Assembly (NCBI RefSeq): GCF_023507705.1 | Contig: NZ_JALBGD010000004.1 | Span: 124,001-188,000, forward strand | Reading direction: 5' to 3' | From: Stappia sp. WLB 29 | GTDB taxonomy: Bacteria; Pseudomonadota; Alphaproteobacteria; Rhizobiales; Stappiaceae | Length of the DNA: 64,000 nucleotides | Shown here: positions 1 through 7,446 of the stretch, piece by piece | Numbering within the stretch: the stretch's first letter is position 1 | Layout of the letters: each line of letters begins with the position of its first letter | Notes under the pieces: model-generated | What the model was told of the DNA's origin: nothing | Seen by the model: the letters and a program-made list of their open reading frames with translations, nothing else | Databases searched by the model: none | Translations under genes and position numbers: made by a program

Positions 1-615
1 ACCGAGCTGCTGGCGACCCTCGACGCCAACAACCTGCACGGCATCGCCATGTGGGGCGCCGGCTTCCGCCACATGACCAACAACATCCGCCCGATCAACG
101 GCCCGGCCGATCTCGCCGGCATCAAGATGCGCACCCTGCAGGCGCCGACCATCCTGTCGACCTACCGCGCCTACGGCGCGAACCCGACCGCGATGGCCTA
201 TGTCGAGGTCTATAACGGGCTGCAGCAGGGCGTCATCGAGGGCCAGGAAAACCCGCTCGCCAACATCGCCTCGATGAAGTTCTACGAGGTGCAGAAGTAC
301 ATGACCCTGACCGGCCATGCCTACCACACCTATGCGGCCGTGATGAACAAGCAGGCCTGGGACAGCCTGCCGGAGGACCTGCAGACCGTGATCGCGGACG
401 CCATGATCGTCGGCCGCGACGCCGCCCGCGAGTTCACCAACGAGGACGAGGCCAAGATCCTCGACGCGATCAAGGACCAGATCGAGATCCAGTCGCTGTC
501 CGAGGAAGGCCGCGCGGCGTTCATCGAGGCCTCCAAGCCGATCTACGACGAGTTCCGCGACAAGGTCACGCCGGCCCTGATGGACAAGGCGATCGCGCTC
601 GCCAAGGGCGAGTAA
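1..615 (+). CDS. dctP: TRAP transporter substrate-binding protein (DctP family), 5'-truncated by window edge
   Basis: The reading frame is already open at base 1, and only the C-terminal 204 residues are present. It encodes the periplasmic solute receptor of a tripartite ATP-independent periplasmic (TRAP) transporter. Visible DctP-family features are the 'IKMRTLQAPT' segment, which includes the conserved arginine that usually binds the substrate carboxylate. 'VYNGLQQGVIEGQENP' follows, the hallmark GLQQGVxDGQENP stretch of the family. The C-terminal helices end in 'AIALAKGE'. The small and large permease genes follow within 25 bases, so the three form one operon. The ligand cannot be read from the sequence; the arginine favours an organic acid. 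The signal peptide lies outside the window. Confidence 0.93.
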   Translation, partial: TELLATLDANNLHGIAMWGAGFRHMTNNIRPINGPADLAGIKMRTLQAPTILSTYRAYGANPTAMAYVEVYNGLQQGVIEGQENPLANIASMKFYEVQKYMTLTGHAYHTYAAVMNKQAWDSLPEDLQTVIADAMIVGRDAAREFTNEDEAKILDAIKDQIEIQSLSEEGRAAFIEASKPIYDEFRDKVTPALMDKAIALAKGE

Positions 616-639
616 ACCACGAAGAAAGAGGGTCGCGGC

Positions 640-1149
640 ATGATCACCTGGTTGAACAGGCTGGTTGACGTCATAGAGAACACGCTGGTCAGCGGGTTGA
701 TATTGACCGCGACCCTCGTCGCCATCGCGCAAGTGATCGCGCGCTACGTCTTCAACAATTCGCTCTACTGGTCGGAGGAGGTGGTTCTCTACGCCTTCAT
801 CACCATGAGCTTCCTGACGATGGGCATGGGCGTGCGCTACGCCTCCCATATCAGCGTCGAGGCGATCTACGCCTTCGTGCCGGAAAGGATGGTCCGGCCG
901 CTGCAGATCGGCGCGGTCTGCCTCGGCCTGATCTTCGCCGGCGTGGTGCTGTGGTACGGCAGCAAGCTGGTGATCAACACCTCGCGCATGGGCCAGCTCT
1001 CGCCGGCCCTGCGCATCCCCGTCGGCTACATCTATGCCGTCATCCCCTTCGCGGCGGGACTGATGATCACCCGTTATCTCCTGGTCCTGCAGGAGCTCAT
1101 CTGCGGGCGCGCCTACACGCCGCCTGCCGTCGACATCAAAACGAGCTGA
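640..1149 (+). CDS. dctQ: TRAP transporter small permease (DctQ family)
   Basis: This is a 169-residue inner-membrane protein with four hydrophobic segments (about residues 15-35, 48-68, 90-110 and 130-150), the usual DctQ layout. The family motif 'ARYVFNNSLYWSEE' lies near residues 31-44. DctQ associates with the large permease DctM and is needed for sodium-driven uptake of the ligand delivered by the receptor. It begins 24 bases after the receptor stop codon, behind 'AAGAAAGAGGG', and ends 12 bases before dctM, which supports one polycistronic mRNA. Confidence 0.93.
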   Translation: MITWLNRLVDVIENTLVSGLILTATLVAIAQVIARYVFNNSLYWSEEVVLYAFITMSFLTMGMGVRYASHISVEAIYAFVPERMVRPLQIGAVCLGLIFAGVVLWYGSKLVINTSRMGQLSPALRIPVGYIYAVIPFAAGLMITRYLLVLQELICGRAYTPPAVDIKTS

Positions 1150-1161
1150 GGAGCCCCATCC

Positions 1162-2436
1162 ATGGTCGGCGCACTCGTCCCCGTCTTCTTCGGCCTGCTC
1201 GTTTTCGGCCTGCCCATCTTTGCCGCCCTGGCGCTGTCGGTGGCCGCCGCGCTCTATTTCTGGGGCGGCCTCGATCCCGTGCTCGTGCCGATGCGCATGT
1301 TCTCGGGCATGAACAACTTCTCGCTGATGTCGATCCCGTTCTTCATCCTGGCGGCCGAGCTGATGCGCATCGGCGGCCTGTCGGAACGGCTGATCAACCT
1401 GGCGCGCGCCATCGTCGGATGGCTGCCCGGCGGCCTTGCCGCCGCCGCCGTCGTCGCCTGCCTGATGTTCGGCTCGATCTCCGGCTCCAGCCCGGCGACG
1501 GTGATCGCCATCGGCTCGATCCTCTACCCGGCGATGGTGAAGGCGGGATACGACAAGTATTTCTCCATCGGCCTGATCACCACCGCCGGCACGCTCGGCC
1601 CCATCGTGCCGCCGTCCATCGCGCTGATCATCTACGGCTCGGTCACCGGCACCTCGGTCGGCAAGCTGTTCGCCGCCGGCCTGCTGCCGGCGCTGCTGAT
1701 CGGCGGCATCCTGATCGCCTATGCCAGCTGGTATTCGGCGCGCAAGGGATACCCGCGCGACGCGATGCCGAGCCTCGCCAGCATCTGGGCGGCCTTGAAG
1801 CAGGCGGCCTGGGGCCTCGGCCTGCCGTTCATCCTGCTCGGCGGCATCTATTCCGGCGTCTTCACGCCGACCGAGGCGGCCGCCGCCGCCTGCCTTTACG
1901 GCTGGCTGGTCGGCGCGGTGGTCTACCGGACGATCTCGCTGAAGGACACGCTGGTGGTGCTGCGCAACACCGGCCTGATCTCCGGCCCGCTGCTGCTGAT
2001 CACCGCCGGCGCCTCGGCCTTCTCCTGGCTGCTGGCGAGCTCCGGCACCCCGGCGCAGCTGGCGAGCTTCATCCTCAGCGACACCAGCAATTCCATCGTG
2101 GTGATGCTGCTGTTCAACCTGATCCTGCTGGTGGCGGGCTGCTTCCTCGACAGCGCCTCGGCGATCATCATCCTCGGCCCGCTGATGATGCCCATCGCGG
2201 CGCAGGTCGGCGTCGACCCGATCCATTTCGGCATCATCATGCTGGTCAACCTCTCGGTGGGCATGCTGACCCCGCCCGTCGGCCTCAACCTGTTCGTCGC
2301 CATGGGCGTCGCCAACATGAAGCTGGGAGAGATCTTCCGCGCCGCCCTGCCGACGATCCTCTTGATGCTGGTGGCGCTGGTGATCCTGACCTATGTGCCG
2401 GTCTTCAGCATGCTGCTGCCGAACACGCTCTTCTAG
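1162..2436 (+). CDS. dctM: TRAP transporter large permease (DctM family)
   Basis: This 424-residue, roughly twelve-helix membrane protein is the ion-coupled translocation subunit of the TRAP system. Family signatures include 'MFGSISGSSPATVIAIGSI' near residues 110-128, 'LGPIVPPSIALIIYG' near 148-162, and the C-terminal 'GMLTPPVGLNLFVA'. Length is normal for DctM. The start is chosen because AGGAG of 'TGAGGAGCCCCATCC' precedes the ATG at good spacing. It is the last gene of the operon and is followed by a strong hairpin terminator at 2503-2540. Confidence 0.95.
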   Translation: MVGALVPVFFGLLVFGLPIFAALALSVAAALYFWGGLDPVLVPMRMFSGMNNFSLMSIPFFILAAELMRIGGLSERLINLARAIVGWLPGGLAAAAVVACLMFGSISGSSPATVIAIGSILYPAMVKAGYDKYFSIGLITTAGTLGPIVPPSIALIIYGSVTGTSVGKLFAAGLLPALLIGGILIAYASWYSARKGYPRDAMPSLASIWAALKQAAWGLGLPFILLGGIYSGVFTPTEAAAAACLYGWLVGAVVYRTISLKDTLVVLRNTGLISGPLLLITAGASAFSWLLASSGTPAQLASFILSDTSNSIVVMLLFNLILLVAGCFLDSASAIIILGPLMMPIAAQVGVDPIHFGIIMLVNLSVGMLTPPVGLNLFVAMGVANMKLGEIFRAALPTILLMLVALVILTYVPVFSMLLPNTLF

Positions 2437-2502
2437 GCAGGCACGTTTCCAGGAACACCCGCGCGGTACCGTGCACCGGCTAAGCTTCTGTCCCCAACAC
2501 CC

Positions 2503-2540
2503 ACCAGCGCGCATGGGACCATGTGCGCTGGTTCTGTTTT
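2503..2540 (+). terminator. Intrinsic terminator of the TRAP operon
   Basis: A 13-base arm (2503-2515, ACCAGCGCGCATG) pairs with 2520-2532 (CATGTGCGCTGGT), with one G-T wobble and a four-base loop, followed by TTCTGTTTT. It lies 67 bases after dctM. The convergent proteasome-like gene ends at 2632, so it may serve both strands. Confidence 0.75.
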
Positions 2541-2631
2541 GGGGGTGCTGCTGCGGCCCGTCGACAAGTCGAGGATGCAAGCGGAGATCGAGCGCCCTCA
2601 TCTTTGTCGTTCAGCCTCGCATCGAGGATCG

Positions 2632-3327
2632 TCACTCGAATATCTTGGCGATTGCGGCTTGTTCGGCCTCCTCCCATCGACGCACGTCCTTGGTCACCTT
2701 CTCGATCTCTGTGTCGCTGAGGTGGTGTGCACCGTCCTCGTCGATACGACACAGACTGAATGGCTTGCCGACGCTGGGGGAGGTAAGGTCGAGCGCTTCC
2801 AGGACACGCAGGACGGCCGCGCAACCGAAGCGCAGCGACCGCTCGGTCAAATGGAAGTGGGACAGAAGCGAGCCGGCTTGCTGTGCCATGGCCGCACCGC
2901 TGCCGATCGCGTGGAAGCCGATATCGCCGTAGTGCCCGATCATGCCAGAGGGCGTTATCTCGACAATCCACGGCTCTCCCTTGCGCCATCCGGCAGCCAT
3001 CACGTAGGCCGATGGCGAGCCGCCATCTTCTTCGCCCGGTACGTCCGGGATGAACGTGTCGTAGTGATGGCGCAGGATCGGGAGGACCTGTTCCTGCAAC
3101 GCGCGGCCGATATCCGGGGCCTCCAGAATGGCCGCACTGTTTTCCTTGAAACAGTTTTCGACGTCGACCAGCACCGACCGCGCGCCACTGCCGCCCCAGG
3201 CCGCCAGCTCGCCCAAAGGGTGCAGCTTCTCGGCCGGATATGTCATGCCTCTCCCCTTGTCCGTGATCTGCGAGTCGGAGCCGAGCACGACTCCATCCTG
3301 GCAAACGGTGGCAAGCACGACGGTCAT
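2632..3327 (-). CDS. Stand-alone proteasome beta-like Ntn hydrolase, function unknown
   Basis: A 231-residue protein resembling 20S proteasome beta subunits. If the initiator Met is removed, Thr becomes residue 1, and Asp17 (within 'LGSDSQIT') and Lys33 (within 'YPAEKLHP') fall at exactly the canonical active-site numbers. Gly47 and a 'GSG' like the Ser129 region ('HAIGSGAAMAQQ', about residue 142) are also present. The Asp166 equivalent is not obvious: the aligned stretch reads 'SVGKPFSLCRID'. The start is supported by AGAGGA eight bases upstream, which puts Thr directly after Met with no propeptide. It differs from HslV (also in this window, at 41128) and from Anbu, which starts differently. 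It stands alone, convergent with the TRAP operon and next to a tRNA-bounded island. No AAA+ unfoldase gene is adjacent. The fold assignment is strong; substrate, assembly state and role are unknown. Confidence 0.78.
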   Translation of the reverse strand: MTVVLATVCQDGVVLGSDSQITDKGRGMTYPAEKLHPLGELAAWGGSGARSVLVDVENCFKENSAAILEAPDIGRALQEQVLPILRHHYDTFIPDVPGEEDGGSPSAYVMAAGWRKGEPWIVEITPSGMIGHYGDIGFHAIGSGAAMAQQAGSLLSHFHLTERSLRFGCAAVLRVLEALDLTSPSVGKPFSLCRIDEDGAHHLSDTEIEKVTKDVRRWEEAEQAAIAKIFE

Positions 3328-3513
3328 GATTTCGATCCTCTCAGGTCGTGTGGTCCGGAAAATCCGGCTGGATACGCATCAGCCGTAGCTCGCTTCCATG
3401 CGATGCAGCCTGCAGTCGTAGGCGATTGGAGCGAACCGTTTTTCCGTCTCCACTTCGAGTGCAAGGAGAACGGGTGCGGGGTCGGATCGTTCCCGCATTG
3501 CGCAATCCGAAGG

Positions 3514-3572
3514 TGGCGGAAGGTTCGAACCCGATACGGTTTCCCGACTACACGCAGTCCAGGCGGCGCCTT
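3514..3572 (-). pseudogene. Degenerate 3' fragment of tRNA-Ser(GGA); candidate att remnant
   Basis: Read on the minus strand, this stretch copies the 3' two thirds of the intact tRNA-Ser at 6298-6387, in the same orientation. It has the anticodon loop CTGGACT (intact gene CTGGAAC), the variable-arm string CGGGAAACCGTATCG, and the T-loop GGTTCGAA followed by CGCCA at the 3' end. The acceptor and T stems carry deletions, so it cannot be a functional tRNA. A direct repeat of a tRNA 3' end at the far side of an insert is what integration into a tRNA gene leaves behind. It abuts an unusual T6-G10 tract at 3571-3586. Confidence 0.75.
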
Positions 3573-3624
3573 TTTTGGGGGGGGGGCTGCTGTGCTGCTA
3601 CAGCCTGTCCGACGGCGCGCCCAA

Positions 3625-3858
3625 TCACCGCGACATCGACTGGACCTTGGAGCTGCCTTCTGAGAGCCAGTGCTTGACGAAGTCGAACGAGGCGGTTGCC
3701 GGGGCGACCCAGAAATTCTCGGGGTCGCTCTGGCGTGGATGCTTGGCAAAGAAGATGTAAATCGAAATGTCTACCGTCTTGTCCCAGACCCAACCATCGC
3801 ACGCGCGCCCGGTAGAATAGTACGCTGCGAAAGTCGTCCTTAATTTGTTTGGTTCCAC
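3625..3858 (-). CDS. Possible small protein or gene remnant, unknown function
   Basis: A 77-codon frame opens at a GTG 22 bases after the stop of the HEPN-like gene, on the same strand; the frame itself is open further upstream. The product contains 'VDISIYIFFAKHP' and 'FWVAPATASFDFVKHWL', which read like a real folded segment. However, there is no clear ribosome binding site and I recognise no family. It may be the third gene of the island operon, the tail of a truncated protein, or chance. Low confidence. Confidence 0.3.
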   Translation of the reverse strand: MEPNKLRTTFAAYYSTGRACDGWVWDKTVDISIYIFFAKHPRQSDPENFWVAPATASFDFVKHWLSEGSSKVQSMSR

Positions 3859-3880
3859 AGACGTCGCGAGGCTTCTTGAA

Positions 3881-4852
3881 TCACCCGAGGGTGATGCCGA
3901 GCATCCGAAGAGCTGCACGCTCGATAGGTGGTATAATGGTCTTGATCGCCGCGTCCCCATCAGCGAAATTCTCGAAGATCATATCCCTCTCTCCGGCGTG
4001 GACTATGGCGCAACGGACCTGGTAGACCAGCGCTGCGCCAGTTCTCCACTTTCCTTGCCCGTTGGCTTTTTTCTCTTCAATACGCCGGAATAGAGCAGCA
4101 GCGAAACGGTTTGCATTCCTCAGCGCATGCAGACGGTTCCAACATTCTTCAAACAAGTCCTGGTGCGGCTCAGCAAGCGCTGTAATCTGCCGCAACTCCG
4201 ACTTCAGCGCCTCAGTCGCCTCCGCTAGCGAAGCAGAGGGCTGAGCATCGAACGTTGCAAATAGCCTGCTTCTCACATCCGCAATGAAAAGAGCCTCCAT
4301 CACGCGGTACAGTTCGAGGAAGCGGAATTTCAGCGGCGAGGTCGCATACGAACTGAGGAGGCAGTTTAACGCTACTTTGACCGCGACACCCTCCGTTGGT
4401 GCAATGACCGCGCTGCTAAATTGAGCGAGTTCTGTACTCTCACCCACCATTGGGCTCTCCGCCGCAGACGCAATAGTTCGAAAATCAGCGCATGCGTCTT
4501 CGGGGCCGAGGACGATTTCGGCTCCGCCAGCAAGGACCTCTGGATGCTGATCTATAGGCAAAGCAGCAAGGGCTCGGACAAGTGCTATCTCGATCGCTGT
4601 CGGCAGTGCTTCTGCCCATCCTGTCGGAAAGCCGAACATCTCGGCCTGTCCTTGGACTGCGTGATCAACAATCCAATAGAATGGTCGCCGCACCTCTCGC
4701 ACGACGATCGACGCAAATGGGGGGGCGACAACTCCGGAGAGAAGGTTCGCGGCCTCCGCCGCTGCCTCCACACCCAAGGTCAGCGCACCAATCGAGAGCG
4801 GACGCGTCGGATCGACGTCTTCCACACCTCCAAGGGCGTCACGAAGGCTCAT
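3881..4852 (-). CDS. HEPN-like (Apea-type) protein, possible RNase effector
   Basis: A 323-residue, mostly helical protein with no signal peptide and no clear membrane helices. The C-terminal third looks like an Apea/HEPN domain. 'FRFLELYRVMEALFI' spans residues 177-190. It is followed by an R-x4-H motif, Arg280 to His285 in 'YQVRCAIVHAGERD', the pattern used by HEPN ribonucleases. Residues 1-170 match nothing I know. It starts only three bases after the stop of the upstream DGQHR-like gene, so the two are translationally coupled and probably work together. HEPN proteins often act as RNA-cutting toxins or defence effectors. That role is inferred here from the motif and island context only. 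Base composition is lower in G+C than the flanks, consistent with acquisition by transfer. Confidence 0.6.
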   Translation of the reverse strand: MSLRDALGGVEDVDPTRPLSIGALTLGVEAAAEAANLLSGVVAPPFASIVVREVRRPFYWIVDHAVQGQAEMFGFPTGWAEALPTAIEIALVRALAALPIDQHPEVLAGGAEIVLGPEDACADFRTIASAAESPMVGESTELAQFSSAVIAPTEGVAVKVALNCLLSSYATSPLKFRFLELYRVMEALFIADVRSRLFATFDAQPSASLAEATEALKSELRQITALAEPHQDLFEECWNRLHALRNANRFAAALFRRIEEKKANGQGKWRTGAALVYQVRCAIVHAGERDMIFENFADGDAAIKTIIPPIERAALRMLGITLG

Positions 4853-4855
4853 GGC

Positions 4856-6013
4856 TCAAAGCATGCTCGCTGACTGCGCCCAGCACTCTCGCATGCTGCT
4901 GGTACCGTCTTGCATAATGTATTCCCGAACCGCTCGGAAAACGAGGCCTCTGGTCGCTTCACCAACGTTGCTGCGCTTGGTGTCAATGGTCTTCCGAACC
5001 TGGTCGAATATCTCCACGCCGAGCGCTCCAGTAGGATCTAGTCTAGCGTCTTGAACCAGTTTCTCCATCGCGGTCGGCAAACGATCCTGAAGCGTCTCAT
5101 TCTTGTGGGCGAATCCTATCGCCGCCGCAAATCCAAGAACAACCGTGTCGTTCCCAAAAAAGCGGTTTTGCTCCTCGCCGAGGGCGTGATCGAGCGCAAC
5201 TACCCACTCTATGAACTGACGAAAGCCGTCTCGCTGATTGCCGTCCGCAGAGGTGAGGTCGATGCCAAGCGACTCTAGTGCTTCATCGACTACCATTGTC
5301 TCCACAACAAGATTGGTTCGATCCACGTTTGGACTTCTCTGCATCCACGCTTGAAACGCCTGTGCAAGGGTCGAAAGATGAAATTGGCCTGCGCGAACAC
5401 GCCGCTTGTGGTCCTTGAGGCGAAAAATTTCGATGCCTTCTAAATCTTGAAGGTCCTCGGCAAGGCCACCCGAGAGAATGTCAATTTGATGCTTCATCGA
5501 CATCGGACGTTGGCCTGCATTAAGAAGAAGCATTCGATAGGCAAGTGGGAAGAAGGCGATATTAATCCATATTTCAAGCCTTATGGACCGACGAAGAAAA
5601 ACTTCTTTTTCTTCATCCGGAATATCCTCTAATGTTTGTCGGAGTGCATTAGTGCGCTGTAAGCCGTCGATTATGTCGAATTGCGCTGGAGTTCCTTCGG
5701 CGATGGCGTTCTGCAAGGCATCCAGATCCTCTCGCGATGCTTTTATAAAGCCATCGGATGTATCGTAATTTGCAAGAACGTCTTGATTTACATCGCGAGC
5801 TGCTAGAACGATCGTCGGCAGTATGCACCCAAGCTTTAGGTCTGCGCGAAGATTCTTGTACGGTTTTGACCCTCGGATGATGTCTCGCTGGATCGCCAGA
5901 TTCTCTTCTGACCCCCGAGTCTTGTCCAAGTACCACTCATAATCTGCGCGAGCGCTGACCATAAAGTTGTTGATACGGTTGTCATAGTCAATTCCGATAG
6001 CTTCGAACTGCAT
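4856..6013 (-). CDS. ParB/DGQHR- or DUF262-like protein
   Basis: A 385-residue soluble protein. The central 'FDIIDGLQRTNAL' (residues 112-124) matches the D-G-x-[QH]-R core of DGQHR/DndB and DUF262 (GmrS-like) proteins, with Leu at the variable position. Further on, 'MLLLNAGQRPMSMKHQIDIL' (161-180) resembles the N-x-G-x-x-x-S/T segment that follows in these families. 'LKLGCILPTIVLAARD' (59-74) fits the strand preceding the core. ParB-superfamily proteins of this kind bind or hydrolyse nucleotides and recur in restriction, DNA-modification and defence loci. There is no HNH/DUF1524 nuclease domain, so it is not a full GmrSD. The start is well supported by CAGGAGG four bases before ATG. The HEPN-like gene follows three bases later. 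Distant family membership is likely; biochemical function is unknown. Confidence 0.62.
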   Translation of the reverse strand: MQFEAIGIDYDNRINNFMVSARADYEWYLDKTRGSEENLAIQRDIIRGSKPYKNLRADLKLGCILPTIVLAARDVNQDVLANYDTSDGFIKASREDLDALQNAIAEGTPAQFDIIDGLQRTNALRQTLEDIPDEEKEVFLRRSIRLEIWINIAFFPLAYRMLLLNAGQRPMSMKHQIDILSGGLAEDLQDLEGIEIFRLKDHKRRVRAGQFHLSTLAQAFQAWMQRSPNVDRTNLVVETMVVDEALESLGIDLTSADGNQRDGFRQFIEWVVALDHALGEEQNRFFGNDTVVLGFAAAIGFAHKNETLQDRLPTAMEKLVQDARLDPTGALGVEIFDQVRKTIDTKRSNVGEATRGLVFRAVREYIMQDGTSSMRECWAQSASML

Positions 6014-6297
6014 AAGGCCTCCTGCTTGCGTCTCTAGAGCCTGTCAAACAAACCTACAACTTCTGAACCTCATTGATCCACCGCGAAGCTCGGTCTAGCC
6101 AGCGCAGTTTCGTGCGAGAGAAGCTCGTTTAACTAGGCAAGTTTAGGGCGGCAACGAAAGCACCACGGACGACGGAAATGGCGTCGGAAGAAGATTCAGC
6201 GGATTTAAGATATATCGGTTGCATTTAAGAACTGGCGATTTCGCATCCGGCGTCGCTCGTCGGCACTGTCGCGCTATAACTGGCTGATCGGGAAAAA

Positions 6298-6387
6298 TGG
6301 CGGAGAGAGAGGGATTCGAACCCTCGATACGGTTTCCCGTATACACGCGTTCCAGGCGTGCGCCTTAAACCACTCGGCCACCTCTCC
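6298..6387 (-). tRNA. tRNA-Ser (anticodon GGA)
   Basis: On the minus strand the sequence folds as a class II tRNA. The acceptor arm GGAGAGG pairs with TCTCTCC (last pair G-U). The D-arm is GGCCGAGTGGTTTAAGGC and the anticodon loop CTGGAAC gives anticodon GGA. A long variable arm (TACGGGAAACCGTA) follows, then the T-arm GAGGGTTCGAATCCCTC, discriminator G and an encoded CCA (6298-6300). It reads serine codons UCC/UCU. Its 3' end is the apparent integration site of the island at 3514-6300; integration kept the gene intact. Confidence 0.97.
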
Positions 6388-7061
6388 GCAGCCGGCCCGT
6401 CCGGTGGGCCTGCGCGGCAGGCCTTTCGTCGGTCCTCGTGCGGGAAGGCGATGGGTCCAGCAATGCACCAGGGCGGCGCGAAGCCGGGCCGACCCGGCCC
6501 GCAAGTCGCGCAATATACTGACGATGCGGCCAAGTTCAAGCACTCATCCGTGCCCTGCGGCGCTTTTCAACACGGGCGGGCGAACACAGCCGGCAACGGG
6601 TGAGAAAGCCGGCGGAAACAGGGGATTCCGGTCGGTGAGGCCTGAGTGCGGGCGCAGCTGAAAGGGCGGCGCGTGCGGGCGGAACGGCGGGCGGCGGTCG
6701 CCTCGCGCGGGGTCGCGGATCGCGCCCGTGCTCTCACGCCTCGGGGAAGCGCCTTTCGTCCGTCTTGCGCTTTTGCGAAAGCAGGCCTATCTGATGCGCC
6801 CGGCGGGAGAGGCGCGGCGACGGCGCGCCGTGCCCATTCTCGCCGTTTTCTCGCGGTTTGCTGTCGCCCGGAAGGTCGAGGCGGGCTATGGTCCGGCCCG
6901 CGGCCGCCTGCGTATGCAATTTCGAGTGAACGAATTCCGCCGTGCGGAGTTCGGGAAGGTGCAGATGCTGCAGCAGACGTCCTGCTGCCGATGTTTGCAG
7001 TCCGGCGCGGGCTGGCCCGATGCCTTCAGGCTTTGGTGTTGGGTGGATCCGGAACGGAACG
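6388..7061. other. Intergenic stretch without a convincing gene
   Basis: About 670 bases between tRNA-Ser and a small membrane protein gene. Apart from the candidate tRNA promoter at 6512-6539, open frames here are arginine- and alanine-rich products of high G+C, with no recognisable domain and no ribosome binding site. No repeat or RNA was recognised. Confidence 0.5.
6512..6539 (-). promoter_or_regulatory. Candidate sigma-70 promoter of tRNA-Ser
   Basis: On the minus strand TTGAAC (6534-6539) and TATATT (6512-6517) are separated by 16 bases. Transcription would start near 6505, about 120 bases upstream of the mature tRNA 5' end at 6387, leaving a leader for RNase P to remove. No better promoter is seen closer to the tRNA. 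Confidence 0.45.
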
Positions 7062-7397
7062 ATGTTCAGACTTGTCCTGCGGCTTCTCGGTCTCTGGCTC
7101 GTGGCACTGGCGCTGGTGGCGCTGGTGATCGACGCCACGTCGACGATCGCTGCCGGGGGCTGGTCGACGACATCCTTCGGCCAGTACTGGTTCGACTTCG
7201 CACCCGGAAGTCTCGCCGCCGCCCAGGCCTTCGTCCAGGCCGAGGTCAACCCGGTCCTGTGGGACCCGGTCGCCCTCACGCTCCTGGTGCAGCCGGCCTG
7301 GCTGATCGTCGGACCGCTCGGCTTCCTGCTCCTGTGGATCGGCGATCTCGGCCGCGGCCGTCGTCGCCGCCGTCGCAGACTCGCCGAAACCGTCTGA
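7062..7397 (+). CDS. Small inner-membrane protein, conserved hypothetical
   Basis: 111 residues beginning '[19 protein letters not shown]', with two hydrophobic segments (about residues 4-28 and 65-95) and a basic Arg-rich tail 'RGRRRRRRR'. The frame is open further upstream, but the residues there look non-coding, and the hydrophobic start follows a GGAACGGAACG stretch. Similar small proteins with two membrane helices occur in alphaproteobacteria, but I know of no assigned function. The msrA gene follows 49 bases later in the same direction and may share the transcript. Confidence 0.65.
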   Translation: MFRLVLRLLGLWLVALALVALVIDATSTIAAGGWSTTSFGQYWFDFAPGSLAAAQAFVQAEVNPVLWDPVALTLLVQPAWLIVGPLGFLLLWIGDLGRGRRRRRRRLAETV

Positions 7398-7446
7398 GTT
7401 CCTTGCCCGCCGGCCTCCCCCGGCGCGCGTCCCTTTGGAGGCATCC

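Larger units (their letters stand above)
3514..6300. mobile_element. Small tRNA-Ser-associated genomic island, decayed (no integrase)
   Basis: The interval is bounded by the tRNA-Ser fragment (3514-3572) and by the 3' end of the intact tRNA-Ser (6298), in direct orientation as expected for site-specific integration at a tRNA 3' end. Base composition drops visibly inside (around half G+C, against about two thirds outside), and codon use is less GC-biased. The cargo is a DGQHR-like gene, a HEPN-like gene and possibly a 77-codon reading frame. No tyrosine recombinase, transposase or plasmid gene is seen, so the element would now be immobile. The boundaries are seen; the integration history is inferred. 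Confidence 0.65.

Noticed and set aside
951-2483. 510-codon frame overlapping dctQ/dctM on the same strand
   Set aside because: Out-of-frame shadow of the permease; His/Arg/Pro-rich and without membrane helices.
6014-6297. Integrase gene expected next to the tRNA-Ser 3' end
   Set aside because: No frame longer than about 60-70 codons with protein-like content, and no tyrosine recombinase motif, on either strand in the 284 bases.
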